DNA from: Salarias fasciatus
Taxonomy: Eukaryota; Chordata; Actinopteri; Blenniiformes; Blenniidae
Assembly (NCBI RefSeq): GCF_902148845.1
Contig: NC_043756.1
Coordinates: 30,484,450-30,548,449 of the forward strand
DNA: 64,000 nucleotides
Direction of reading: 5' to 3'
The notes under the pieces were generated by a model. That model was not told the DNA's origin and made no database searches. It saw only the letters and a program-made list of their open reading frames with translations. Shown here piece by piece: positions 13,942-25,922 of the stretch. The position numbers and the translations under genes were made by a program. How positions within the stretch are numbered: the first letter of the stretch is position 1; each line of letters opens with the position of its first letter.

Positions 13942-16900
13942 ATGAGTAACAAAGAAAAATCTGTTGTGATTAATGGTGCAGCAGACATGAACGCAGATTC
14001 TGAAAGGTAGGTCAAATACAGACAGCTCTGACCTACTTACAGCTATTTCATTTTCATCAATCGGCATCTAAAAAGAGTTTTCACCGTCGACTGTCACAGC
14101 ATCTCATCCCAAGGAGTGGAACCCACAGCAGGAGCCGGGGTGAAGAGCGACTCCTCTGTCATCCTGAATGGAAACGTTCCCACCGCTGACCCCCACACAG
14201 CAGCCAGGGCCTCAGAGGACCAGGAGCCGGAGCATCCAGCTGAGCCCAGCACACCCGCCCCCGAAGCACCAGGTAGCAATCTGAGAGAGACGCTCATTTG
14301 AAGAACGCAGATTTCCAGATAAATCACAGAAACAAAACACATTTCAGCTTCTCAGACCATTGTGACTTTCTGAATAACGATCAGTCTTACTCACTCATAA
14401 ACAGTGACTAGAATGTCCTGGAGCAGGATATCAAACGGGTCAAAGTGAGAGCTCACAGCTTCATTCAGGGTTTGGGATGTTTGATATATTAATATTAGGC
14501 ACTGGTGCTTCTTAGAATTGTCCTCAAAATGTAATAATGTGCTGAGGTACAGATTCAAAGGAATTTACTGAATAAACATTTACTGTTCATGATACAGAAT
14601 TAATGTACAGCCTTTCTCAAAGAGTGGTCCGCGGACCACTGGTGGTCCTCGAGCGAGGCCTAGTGGTCCGTGAGCTTATTGGTCAAATATATTTTTAAAA
14701 TTTATGTTTTTTTTTTTTTTTTTTGATTAAGTGTTCCTCAAACTGTTTGCAAGAGACTCAGAAACCGGGCACATGTAAATTCTATGTAAATCCAAAACGA
14801 GTCAGTAATGAGGGCGATCGTTTTACGGCTGTTTTGCAGTCGCGGCCGGACCGGCCTTGCCTTACGGATACAAGCAGCTTTGAGGTGGCTGGAGCTGAGG
14901 TCAGTGTTATAAGAGGCTGACAGATCTTTAAGGACAGTCGAGACAAAGGCAGGAATCAACGTTTCCAACTTGAACGACAATGATAGTTTTTGAAGTTATG
15001 TTGAATTTTATTCAAATCTAGTGTGAGAATCATCAGCACATCCCACCTCCTGCTGAATGATTGGTTGGGATAAAATCAGTCTCTCTCTTGCAGTGAATAG
15101 ATCTACTTCACCACCAGCAGACCAGACAAACTCGCGCCATCAACTCTGAGATCAGACGAAGCACGTTTCAGAACACACACAAAGTTTTTGCTCTTTTTTG
15201 TTCATGTCAGACTTCCTCATAAATTGTACATTAAAATAACCATTTTCTTGCTGAAAGCAGTCACCTGTCCTGAAATGTAGTAGAGGCTGGTACTGTGAAA
15301 GTGTCCGCTGGACGGGTGGATACTTGAATGTAGGCTGCAGCCATCAGACTTACCCTTATAGTTTGTCACCTTACTTTATTTTATCCATTTAATCAGGTTT
15401 GTTTACATTTGCTGCACTTAAAAATCTTCCTTTAAATAAAATTCGTTTTCACTTTGGGCATATCACTGATACATTGACACTGTTTATGCAGTACCGCAGT
15501 ACCTTCCCCTGCTGATTGTGGTGAATGTTGAACTCTGTGGAATACTGATCACATGATTCGTGTGAATCAGGTGTGCGTGGGAGCCGCAACACAAGGGGAA
15601 AGTCATTAAGGCGGAAAACACCTGAGTTAAGCCTGAAAATCACCCTGTGAAGCAGTGAAAAATGCACCTCTGGCTTTTGTGCCTGTCAGGCATAAAATGT
15701 TGAAACTCAAGCCCACATTGTTTTTTAACCCTGAATTACTTCCTTGAAACTAACCTGATTGGTGGGTGGAGGCCGGCGCTGCATAGCTTCTGTATCAGGT
15801 GACAGCAGCAGCCTTCCCTGTTCGCTGCAGTGTGGGTGTGTGTGTGTGTGTGACACAGCAGGTGTAACACACCCACAGGGAGAGCCCTGAGATGTTTGCA
15901 GCCGTCTCGTCCTCTTGACTCTTCTTCCTCTGAACCGCGAGCTGTCTGCCATCCACCCAGTCCGATTTGACCTCGATGGCGGGTAAAAGATTTTGCCCCT
16001 GTTGTCCAGATGCAGAAGAGCTCAGGGAGGTTCCTCTCACCGCAGCCAGCTTGGCCACGACCCTCAGCCCGGCCGAGCAGCTGTGGAGCACCAGGAGGGA
16101 CCAGGCGGTCAAGCTGAGGATGGAGGGCTCGGGTCCCGGCTCAGAGGCCCCCATCACCATCCACCAGATGTTCCTGGAGACCGTGGAGAGGTTTGGAGAC
16201 CATCCGGCTCTGGTGTTTAAGAAAGACGGGCAGCAGGCGTCCATGACCTGGAGGCAGTACTACGAGCAGTGCCGTGCCGCTGCCAAAAGTTTTCTTCAGG
16301 TATGTGTGTTTGTCTTCTTGCACACAAACCTGTACTGCCTGCAAAAAACCCACTTTCTGTCATGTTGACTTTACACTGCAGTACTTTTAGACACTCTGCT
16401 CTTAGTTCGTGGTATTAAACCAGAGACAGTCCTGGTCTCCTGTTCTTCACAGTACATCAAATAGTAGTTTTAAAGTTGACTAAGAAGAAGGAAGTCATCA
16501 GACCAGCCGACTCGGCAGCTTCCCCAGAGAAACTTCACATTTTTTTTTTTTTTTACTGCTGTCATTTTGCCTTTTGTTTGCCTCGGGGGTCTTTCTGCTT
16601 TTGTCTTTAGCTTAACCTGTTTCACTGACGTCAGGTGGTTGACCTGGTTTGACAAATGATTTAATTAATGTGTTTAACGTCACAAAACCGGCAAGCTCCA
16701 GCATCTCACGTGCGTCCAGTGTGGCGCAGCTCTGCACTTCGTATCCGACTGATACAACAGATGAATTCATGTCTGAGCTGACACAACATGTTTTGCTCTC
16801 TCCGCTCCCGTGTTGTGAACAGACTTCTCAGCCTGCCCTTGGTGTGAGAATGGGCTGCTGAAAGACAATACTGAGAGCTGTGGAATTTACAGCTTGGGTT

Positions 16901-17013
16901 ACGTCTCCTGTTTCATGGCATGTCCGTGTCTTATGAGGCGGAGTGGCGATTAAGACCAGATGTAGGTCGAAAGTAAGAGAGACCCTTTGCCATCTTCTGG
17001 TTGAAAGTAAATG

Positions 17014-17052
<39 letters not shown>

Positions 17053-20000
17053 CTTTTGTTTTTCTTTCCCTAGTTGGGGTTGGAGCGCTACCATGGTGTG
17101 GCGATCCTGGGATTTAACTCCCCTGAGTGGTTCATCTCAGACTTGGGCAGCATCTTCGCCGGGTGAGTGTGCAGTCAGCTCATCTCCATAAACACAGATC
17201 TATTCAGCGGAGACCTGGCGAGCTTCTGGAAGATTAAGATCGCATCAATTTACAACACAAACCTGACCGTTGGCTTTTGCTCTGGAGATGCCTGACATAG
17301 CTGATTTATCTCTCCTGCAGTCTATCTGCATCTCCGTGTTCAGTATTTCAGCACAACAGGTTTGAAATAATGTAAAAAGGACTTTATCATATGCAGAAAT
17401 CACGTACGGTGATGCTGCTGTGAAAGATTGCTGCCTTGATGTGAGCAAACGAGCATCAATGTCAAACCTCTGCTGTCAGGGTGAGTTTATACTTAATGCC
17501 ATGGCTGTAGGAGACGTTTTGAGATGTGCCGTTTTCCTTTAAGGAAGCTTTTTTCTTTAGTGTTGCATTTGCAGATGGCATGAATTCATGGTGAAGGTGT
17601 TTTTTTTAGTAAGGTTAATTCAGGCTACAGGAGTGGTTCCCAATGTGAGGCTCCACACCCACATGGGGGAACCACGACGCCCTTGGTGTTGCCTGCAGTG
17701 AGGCTGACAAACTAAATTTTCACGTATCAAAAAAGCCTAAAACAAGTGAGCCAAAGAAACTCTACACTTGATTCCCAAAATGTACAATGGATGGAGTGAG
17801 GAAACGCACTCCAACTTCTGTTTCCTTTCCTTTTAGGGGTCTTGCTACCGGCATTTACACCACCAACTCACCCGAGGCCTGTCAGTACGTCGCTGCCAAC
17901 TGTGAGGCCAACGTGGTGGTGGTGGAGAACCAGAAGCAGCTCGACAAGATCCTGCAGGTGGAGATCTCTCGCCGAGCACCCCGCCCTCTCATTGCGTGCC
18001 TGTTTTTAAGCGTTTTACGAGAATACAAAGGACTGTCCCCGCGTGGGTTTGTTTACATTGTCTCCTCCGACAGGTGAAAGACCAGCTTCCTCACCTGAAA
18101 GCTATAGTTCAGTACAGAGGCGAGCCGCAGCAGAAAGCACCGTACCTGTATTCAGTACGTTTCCACCGCTCGCACATCAAAGCAGAAAAGTGACTGCGTT
18201 CAGAGGTGCTGCTCCAGTCAGCTGCTGTGCCTGTGTGTCTGCAGTGGGAGGAATTCATGAAGCTGGGGGAGGACGTTCCCGACGAGCAGCTGGACGCTGT
18301 GATCGACAGCCTGCGGGCCAACGAGTGCTGCACGCTCATCTACACGTCCGGCACCACCGGCAACCCCAAAGGGGTCATGCTGAGCCACGACAATGTGAGT
18401 CGCCTCCGCAAGACTTTCCCTTTTCATTAAAACTCTCACACCTTTGTTTTTTTACTTGGTCTAAAAACTGTCAATCACATTCCAAGTGCAGCGTCAAGTG
18501 TTTGATACATTATCCCAGCATTGTTTTTCTCCTTTAAATAACTGAGTTAAAAAAAAAAAAAAATCACAATCAAGTTTAATTAAATCTGCACGTTTTAGAA
18601 ACACATTTATTGAAATTGTTATTTGGATGAATTGAATTTAAAAAAATAAGCATCAGAGGAAACTATAAAATGTATCAGAGAAAGATTTACCAGATATTTT
18701 AAATTAAACATATCTTACTAGAACATGATGATTTATGCTTGTTATTGTCTATAAATTCCACCACCGGCAATGATATCTGAAAATATAAAAAATATCAGGA
18801 TATCTGTAATTTGACCCCAAAAAATAGCTTCTTGGTGTGATTCAAAGCGTGTGTGGTTGTATAGTTTATCGGGGCAGAGATATAAAGGCGGCATTCAGTG
18901 ATGCATATTGAACATTTCATTGTACCCCCCTCGGAACACTACAAACTGTGCAAGTTTTAAAGAACATGCTATTTTGCACATAAATTACACATCTCTCTGA
19001 GCAGCCCTGCATTGTTCTCCAGAGAATAGATTTGTTTTATTCTTTTTTTAATAATAATTGTTAGTTGTTGTGATTCAGAGGCAGTTCATGATTAAACTTT
19101 GTTTTTTTCCAAATGTTTCGATTCAGTCGATACCAGATACAGAGGTTAAATCCCATTAAGAGGCAGGGGAGAGAAATAAAGGTCAAACGCATCAATATTG
19201 TGGCGATCAGTCTCGGTTCCCTGTGGGCAGCAGCAACCTTTCCAGGAAGAGAACAATCGGGACGGTTGTTTCGGAAGTCCGTCATGTCTCCTGGTTTTTT
19301 TAAGGCTGTATTAGTGACAGTCACAGAGGATCCAACCCTGCTGCAGTTTTCTCCTTCTTGGCGCCGCATCGTGACACACCTCATGCCGCTGGATCAGTAC
19401 TGCTCCACCGTGTCAGGTGTGCGTCTGTTCTGATGACCCTTCACCTTCTTTTCACTTTCAGATGACATGGACGGCCCGTACGGCGTCGGTGGTCATCAAA
19501 GCGAAGGGCGGCGTGGAGGTCTTGGTCAGTTACCTGCCGCTCAGCCACGTAGCTGCTCAGCTGATTGACATATTTGTCTGCATGAGTTTTGCGGGAACCA
19601 CCGTCTTCGCAGAGCCGGACGCCCTCAAGGTAAAGAATTAACAGTCAGGAAAGAATTGATCGGCGCTCTGGAGTTCTGACTGCATTGCCTTGTTCCCAGG
19701 GTTCCTTAGTAAACACACTGAAAGAGGCTCGTCCCACCCTTTTCCTGGGGGTTCCTCGGGTGTGGGAGAAGATGCAGGAGAGGATGAAGACCGTCGGGGC
19801 CAAGGCTTCCCCGCTGAGGAAGAGGGTGGCGGACTGGGCCAAGTCCATCGGCCTGCAGTACAACCAAAGTGCCATGACTGGGTGAGACAGCAGCATGGAA
19901 CCGCTATCAGCTGCTGTTTGCTCTCGTCCACAAACTTCCTCTAAACACTGCGCTGTTGAAGAGCAGCTATTTTTACTGCATACAGTCAGTGACGTATTCA

Positions 20001-23000
20001 GGGACAGCGGTGACTGAGACTGCTGCCTGCTTCTTATTCTTCCTCTGTTGACGACTTCAGCAGTGGAACCAGAACTTCATGTTGATCTGACAATTCTCAT
20101 TAAATCTGTCTTATTTAGTGTATTTTTAAAACAGGAGTTTCCCTCTCAGCACATTTCTGGTCAGTGATGTAAATGCCACTTTCCATTTGAACTAACTTTA
20201 CAAGCATTAATTTTCTCTTCTATTAAACCATTTAGTAGTTGCTTCAGTGTCGCACTGAGCAGATGATTTGGCGCCAGACGGCAACAGAAAGTTCCTTTTT
20301 GAAATTTTCAACAGATATGAGCCACATGATATGCTGCAAAAATGCTATCTCGATTTAGCATTTGGAAATATTTTCCATGTTTAAAAAAGAAGTTAGTGTA
20401 GCAAATGAAATCCTTGAGTTAATTTTAAAGCTTGTTATTCTTTAATAAAAGGCGAAATCAGGATAAAAGCTTCTGCAGGAGGTCAGATGCATGCTAATGT
20501 TCATGCACAATCATATCAATGTATTTTACAATGTTTAGATCAATAAACCATACCATTATAACCACCAACCGGTGAAGTGGATAATATAGGTGGCATTTTT
20601 ACCAGAACAGCTGTTGTGGGTGGGATCCACTCTGTAAGGATATTTGCTATTTTTAAATGTGCTGGACATTCCTGAATTCCAGGCAAATGATGTATATGTG
20701 ACATGTTTTTTATGGTGGTTCCAGAGAGAACGCGGTGCCGTGGGGCTTCATGCTGGCCAACAATCTGGTCTTCAAGAAGGTGCGTGAAGCTCTGGGCCTG
20801 GACCGCTGCCGGGTCTGCCTGTCCGGAGCCGCCCCCATCACGAAGGACACCCTGGAGTACTTCATGAGCCTCAATATTCCCGTCATGGAGGTGTACGGCA
20901 TGAGCGAAAGCTCGGGCCCGCACACCGTCGCCGTCTCTATAAATGATTACCGCCTCACAAGGTCAGCAGAAAGCGTTGAAGACAATAATAATACGGATTC
21001 CTGATCTGGGTGTGAGAAAAAACTGGATTTGGGGGGAAAGTTCTGCTTGTTTAATTACAACCTAAAGTCCAACCACCTTTTGTCAAAGTTGTATTGAGGC
21101 TCCAGTGTAAGCGTCTCACCAGCGAAGGTCACATGAGTTAATGTTTGCTGACTGAACACTACAAGCACAGTGCAGCTTGGAAGCAAAGCAAGCAGACGTG
21201 GGTACAACAGGACGCATTGTGTCTGCGAGGAGTTTTTAAATTTAATGACGTGAAAAGAAAAACTTTCAGGAAAACTGTTTCCTGTTTTTACGTCCTGAGG
21301 ACAGAACTGAGTTTTACTGTGGAAAAGCTCTCAAGGCTGCCAGACATGTCATTGGCTGACCTGCAGCTGCTCGGTTTTACTGTTTTATGAGTATTACTAC
21401 ATATACTGACAATATTTCTGTTTTATCTTTCTCCTATGAATGGTGTGAAACTCTGAGCGTTATCTGTGAAAGGTGTCATTTAAATCGGTTTTACTGATTT
21501 ATTTTCTTGGAATCACTCTTCACCTGAGCACACGGCTGACTCAGTCTTTCTCCCCAGCTGTGGGAAAGTGATGCCGGGCTGCAAGACGAACCTGGAGAAT
21601 CCCGACGCGGACGGCAATGGAGAGATCTGTTTCTGGGGGCGAAACGTCTTCATGGGCTACCTGAACATGCCCGATAAACTGGCTGACGCTGTGGACGAGA
21701 ACGGCTGGCTGCACTCTGGAGACCTGGGCAGGAACGACGAGCGTGACTTCCTGTACATCACAGGAAGGATCAAAGGTGAGCGGACCGGAGGCTTGGGCTC
21801 AACATGACGTAGATCACATTCTTACTGCTTGATCATGAGATACAGTAGAGAGAAACAGTACTTTCTTGGAAATAAACAGATTTGCCTCTTTTTTTTTTTT
21901 TAAAGATATTTCAGTTAAAATGCAAGATTGCACTTGCAAAAGTGTGAAAGGTGATTCCTTAAAGAGCTGCTGGCCCACAGGTAAACCAGTGGAGACGTCT
22001 CGGTAGAGGATGTGGCCAGCTGGCAGAAGTCCTCCTCAGAGCTTAACCTTTGGCACACTTGAGAGTGGCCGACACAAACATGCCCTGGTTGTCTGGCAGG
22101 TTCACTTGTTCACTCTGGGGATTCGGGTTGACTGCATTGTTGTGGCAACACGGCACAGTGGTTTCCGCATACTTCACCACGCCCGAGAGTCGCCTGTGGC
22201 CACGTGCTGCAGGCTGCTCTTTTACTGGGTGACCTTATTTCACTGGATTAGCGAAACCGTGCACAGCGTAAACCTTCAGACCATTATTTCGTCAGACTGT
22301 TTATTTGCAGACTAATCGGTGCACCTGAAGTCTGTTTAAAGCTTGTATCATCTGAGATTTTAGGATGGCAGATATGTTCTTGCATAAGCATTGATATTTA
22401 AGAATGGAGGGAAAAACCTCTGCAGAACCAAACTCAGCTCAACTCTGACTTTTGGGGTTTGAGCAGGAGTGTCGGAATCTTTTGATCGTGACTGCGCTTC
22501 GCCTACAAAATAAAAAAAAAAAATTATAGCCTTTGAATTATGAAACCTTCAAGCCTTTAGCTTGGTTGTAGAACAGAAAAAAAGCAAAAGTTCACATTCA
22601 AGGCACTTCTGATATGTTCCGCTCAGAGACATTGACTTTCTTTTTAATTTGAATTTTTATTGTAAAATGTGTTGACAATATAATCATTTTGGACTATCAT
22701 TTGCATTCTTTTCTTTCTTATTTATTTATTTATTTTTTTAAGAGACATTGAACCAACTTCAGCGTCTCTCTTTAGACCAGCATGTTTAGAAAGCTTTTCA
22801 ATTTAATGTATAAAAAAATGTATTTTCATGTATCCTCTGTGTAGAACTTAAAGTATTGGTGTGTCTGTTTTCTCAACCAGAAAACTAATAAGCGCCTCAT
22901 TATCGACTCGGTCCTCCTGATAGCAACATTCCACTGTCATTATCTCCCGAATCATTTCGTACAGGAATCATTGGCATCCTCTCATGTAGCTTCAGGTCAG

Positions 23001-23939
23001 CTGAAAGAACAGATCAGTCTTTAGTTTGACAGCATGTCGGCTCAGGTAACGCCACACAGCCGCATGATGGACTCGGCGGAAAAGACAGCCGACAGTGAGA
23101 CGTCTTCTGCCTTGCTGTCTCAGAGCTGATCATCACTGCTGGAGGTGAGAACATCCCCCCTGTGCCCATCGAGGATGCGCTGAAGGCCGAGGTGCCCATC
23201 ATCAGCAACGCCATGCTGCTGGGAGACAAGCTCAAGTTCCTCTCCATGATGCTCACACTCAAGGTAGGCAGGTCCCGATCCAGCAGCTCTGGGGGTGTGA
23301 GGGAGCAGATAACCCTCAACCTGCCTTCTCCCCCTCCCCCCCCCGCCTGCAGTGCAACATGGACGACAACGGCGAGCCCACCGACGAGCTGAGCCCCGAA
23401 GCGCTGGACTTCTGCCAGCAGCACGGCGTCAAGGCCACCAAGGTGTCCGAGGTCCTCGCCAACAAGGAGCCGGCCATTTACAAAGCCATCCAGGAGGGCG
23501 TGGACCGGGTCAACGCCAGGGCCACGTCCAACGCACAGAAGGTCCAGAAGTGGGTGGTCCTGGAGCGAGACTTCTCCCTGCCAGGAGGAGAACTGGGTCA
23601 GCTTTTTAAATAATAATCGCTGCCAAGTTGACGGTGTTCTATTATCGCGCTCGTGTCTGTCGTCACTCGTTAACTTGCTCCCGATCTCGAGGTGTCGCCG
23701 AGGTCATGTTGACGTCTTGTGACTGCGCCGCATTCCAGACGGCATTCCTCCTCCCTCGTTTAATACGCGCTGAATATCTGATCTAATGTTGGTACGTCTG
23801 CAGATCGTGGCTTCGATCTGACCGACCTGCTCTCTCTGTCCCCACAGGACCCACCATGAAGCTGAGGCGGCCCATCGTCGTCAAGATGTACCAGGACAAA
23901 ATAAACGAACTGTATGCAGTGGCTGCAGAGAAACAGTAG
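13942..23939 (+). CDS. acsbg2: Long-chain fatty-acid-CoA ligase ACSBG2 (bubblegum family)
   Basis: ACSBG enzymes activate long and very-long-chain fatty acids to acyl-CoA using ATP. Fourteen coding exons chain in phase: 13942-14006, 14100-14272, 16010-16299, 17074-17162, 17837-17957, 18074-18154, 18245-18394, 19462-19629, 19700-19881, 20725-20961, 21558-21775, 23124-23263, 23353-23596 and 23848-23939, giving about 749 residues. The ANL-superfamily AMP-binding motif YTSGTTGNPKGVMLSHDN is in exon 7. SYLPLSHVAAQ is in exon 8, VYGMSESSGPHT in exon 10, GWLHSGDLG in exon 11, and ITAGGENVPPVPIE with GDKLKFLSMMLTLKC across exons 12-13. The first about 80 residues are a low-complexity acidic/Pro-rich extension that human ACSBG2 largely lacks. 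The paralogue ACSBG1 is the alternative; the core resembles ACSBG2 more closely as I recall it. An AATAAA lies at 24527-24532. Confidence 0.93.
14611..14700. mobile_element. hAT-like MITE fragment with perfect 16-bp palindrome
   Basis: TTTCTCAAAGAGTGGTCC is followed by further copies of the ACTGGTGGTCC / TAGTGGTCCGTGAG motif. GTGGTCCGCGGACCAC at 14624-14639 is a perfect inverted palindrome. This resembles the terminal region of hAT-type elements in vertebrates (ends like CAGTGGTTCTCAAA followed by GGTCCGCGGACC). I could not define the other end, so the family is tentative. It lies in acsbg2 intron 2. Confidence 0.45.
15976..16009 (+). promoter_or_regulatory. Possible alternative first coding exon start of acsbg2
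   Basis: An ATG at 15976 reads MAGKRFCPCCP straight into exon 3 (from 16010) in the same frame, without using the exon 3 splice acceptor. Transcription beginning just upstream would give a shorter protein lacking the 79-residue N-terminal extension. No transcript evidence is available, and the same bases also form a good polypyrimidine tract for the acceptor at 16009. Confidence 0.35.
17017..17051 (+). repeat. (GT)n microsatellite in acsbg2 intron
   Basis: A pure GT run about 20 bp before the acceptor of acsbg2 exon 4; a separate T/C-rich tract follows it and serves the splice site. Confidence 0.95.
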
Positions 23940-24526
23940 ACTGAGCTGCACAGAAATCAGAGAAACGTGGTCAACCGGACACCAGAGCTGAGAGAGAAGT
24001 TCAAACACTAACGAGATTTAAGACACACAACAACTTGATTCTGATGTATTTATTTTTAAGAAGATGCAGGTTAGTGTTTTATATGACATGGGACATTTTG
24101 GATATTAAATATATCATACTGTTTCACAGCAGTGTAAATAATACACCTGAATCGCAGCCAAATCTTGTCACGGCACACGCAGGTTGGAAAGCACATGAAC
24201 AGTGTCTGTAGAAGATTTCCCATGCTTGTTCTGCAGTAAGGCTAAAAACCACAGCTCACCGTGGTCTCAATAATGTCTGATCACATGTGTTGTTGTGTTT
24301 CTGCAGTAGCAGTTTGCATTTTAAGATTTTACAGACTGTCGGCTTCCAGCGTCGGGCCGTCTGGCAAAAATACTGCGGCTGAATGAGTGTTTTTAAAATA
24401 TGAGAAGGAATGATCCATTCACGGTAATCTGCTTATGGAAAAATGTTTATCTGAATGTGTCGTTCTCCATGTACAGTTTGACACAAATGGAAGTATTTAT
24501 TTTGTGATAGAGATTTATTGATTGTG

Positions 24527-24532
24527 AATAAA
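24527..24532 (+). terminator. Polyadenylation signal of acsbg2
   Basis: AATAAA about 590 bp past the acsbg2 stop codon, the first canonical hexamer in the 3' UTR that I noticed. Confidence 0.55.
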
Positions 24533-25564
24533 GTAAATAATTTGATCAAATTTACCTACTGGGTTGTACAAGTCAAATGATTTAAACTTACACAGAACTT
24601 TCCCGCTGCATCAACACTCCTCATCACGTTCACACCAGCTTCTTTTCAAATCTGTGGTTTTTCTTTAGTCTGCATCTATATGTTGAGAAGTCTGAAATTA
24701 ATAATAAAAAAAAAACAATATAGATTTTGTACAAAATGATAAAGTACTTTACAGATATGCTGTATCTTTGAGTTTCATGTCCATGCCATTCCATAGCAAT
24801 TACACTCCACAAAACCAAAATCAATTGATTTTGAAAACATTCATTACGGAATAGTGCATCAAGCTCGGACGCTCATCTGTACATATTTGTAGTCTTTTTT
24901 TCTAGAGCTGATTAATGTGATTATGTTGCTGCTAGAGAGCTGATAAAAGCAAATTTAGTAGGGGAATATTTTATCCAAACATACTCTCACAGCACAAAAA
25001 CATGAGGTTAAATCACAGCAGGAATACCTACGAAAGTTTTGAATGGATGGCAAAAGTAAGCATGATTTTTTTTTAAAGTTGCATTTCTTATGGTCAAATA
25101 CATTTTATTATAATTAACTTTCACGTGTTTTGTCTGAATTTTTTATATTTATATTTATATATACCAGTGACTGTTGAATAAAAAGGATTTCATGAAACTT
25201 CTGATAAGTTGTTCATAATTAATAGGAGCATATAAAAGTTATTATTGTTATACAAATAGATATATAAAAAGGGAAGGTGTTCTTTGAATACATTAGAATT
25301 CTAAAGGATCCTCGAGTAAAGTTCAGGTTCTTGAGCTTGTGCCAAGCGTCTTTTTTGGATATGAAAATGAAATCAGTCACGCTGTCATGTGATCTCTCTT
25401 CCAGCTGTGGCCTGGATTGACCAGACAGCAACAAACACGGATAAAACACGTGTTCCACCAAGTCTGAGAGTGCATTCCTGCACAGAGACACTATTTCCTC
25501 ATTTGTCCATCCAGCAGGATTAGTTTGGACTGAGCATTACCAGCATGTGTGTGATGCAGTGGTG

Positions 25565-25565
<1 letters not shown>

Positions 25566-25611
<46 letters not shown>

Positions 25612-25888
25612 CTTGTATTTCTATCCTTGTTGGGGCCAAATGTCCCCACAAGGATAGCAAAACGTGGAACGACGTGCCTTGTGGGGACCTTTTTCCGGTC
25701 CTAAGTAGGAGAAACAGTGTTTTCTTGACCATGTTGTTGTTACTGAAAAAAGTAAAAGTGCAAAAACATTTCTTTAGGGTTAGGCTTTGTTGTGGTGTGG
25801 GTTAGGGTTAGGGTAAGGGTCAGGGTTAGGGGCTAGACATGAATGGGAGTCAATGGACGGTCCCCACAAGGATAGAAATACAAGACTG

Positions 25889-25921
<33 letters not shown>
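25566..25921 (+). repeat. Two (GT)n tracts bracketing an inverted-repeat element
   Basis: Pure GT runs occupy about 25566-25611 and 25892-25921, in the same orientation on both sides of the element at 25612-25884. The pairing is characteristic of a repeat inserted in, or carrying, a GT tract. Confidence 0.9.
25612..25884. mobile_element. Short non-autonomous inverted-repeat element
   Basis: The left end CTTGTATTTCTATCCTTG (25612 onward) recurs inverted at the right end as GGATAGAAATACAAG (ending 25884); the match extends through GGTCCCCACAA with one or two differences. An internal copy of the TCCCCACAAGGATAG motif lies near 25642-25657. A GGGTTA-rich stretch resembling telomere repeat lies at 25799-25832. 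There is no coding capacity. I believe this kind of repeat is common in fish genomes but cannot name its family. Confidence 0.7.

Positions 25922-25922
<1 letters not shown>

Noticed and set aside
25799-25832. GGGTTA-rich stretch as interstitial telomere repeat
   Set aside because: It is imperfect, short and part of the inverted-repeat element, so an ancient telomere fusion is not needed to explain it.
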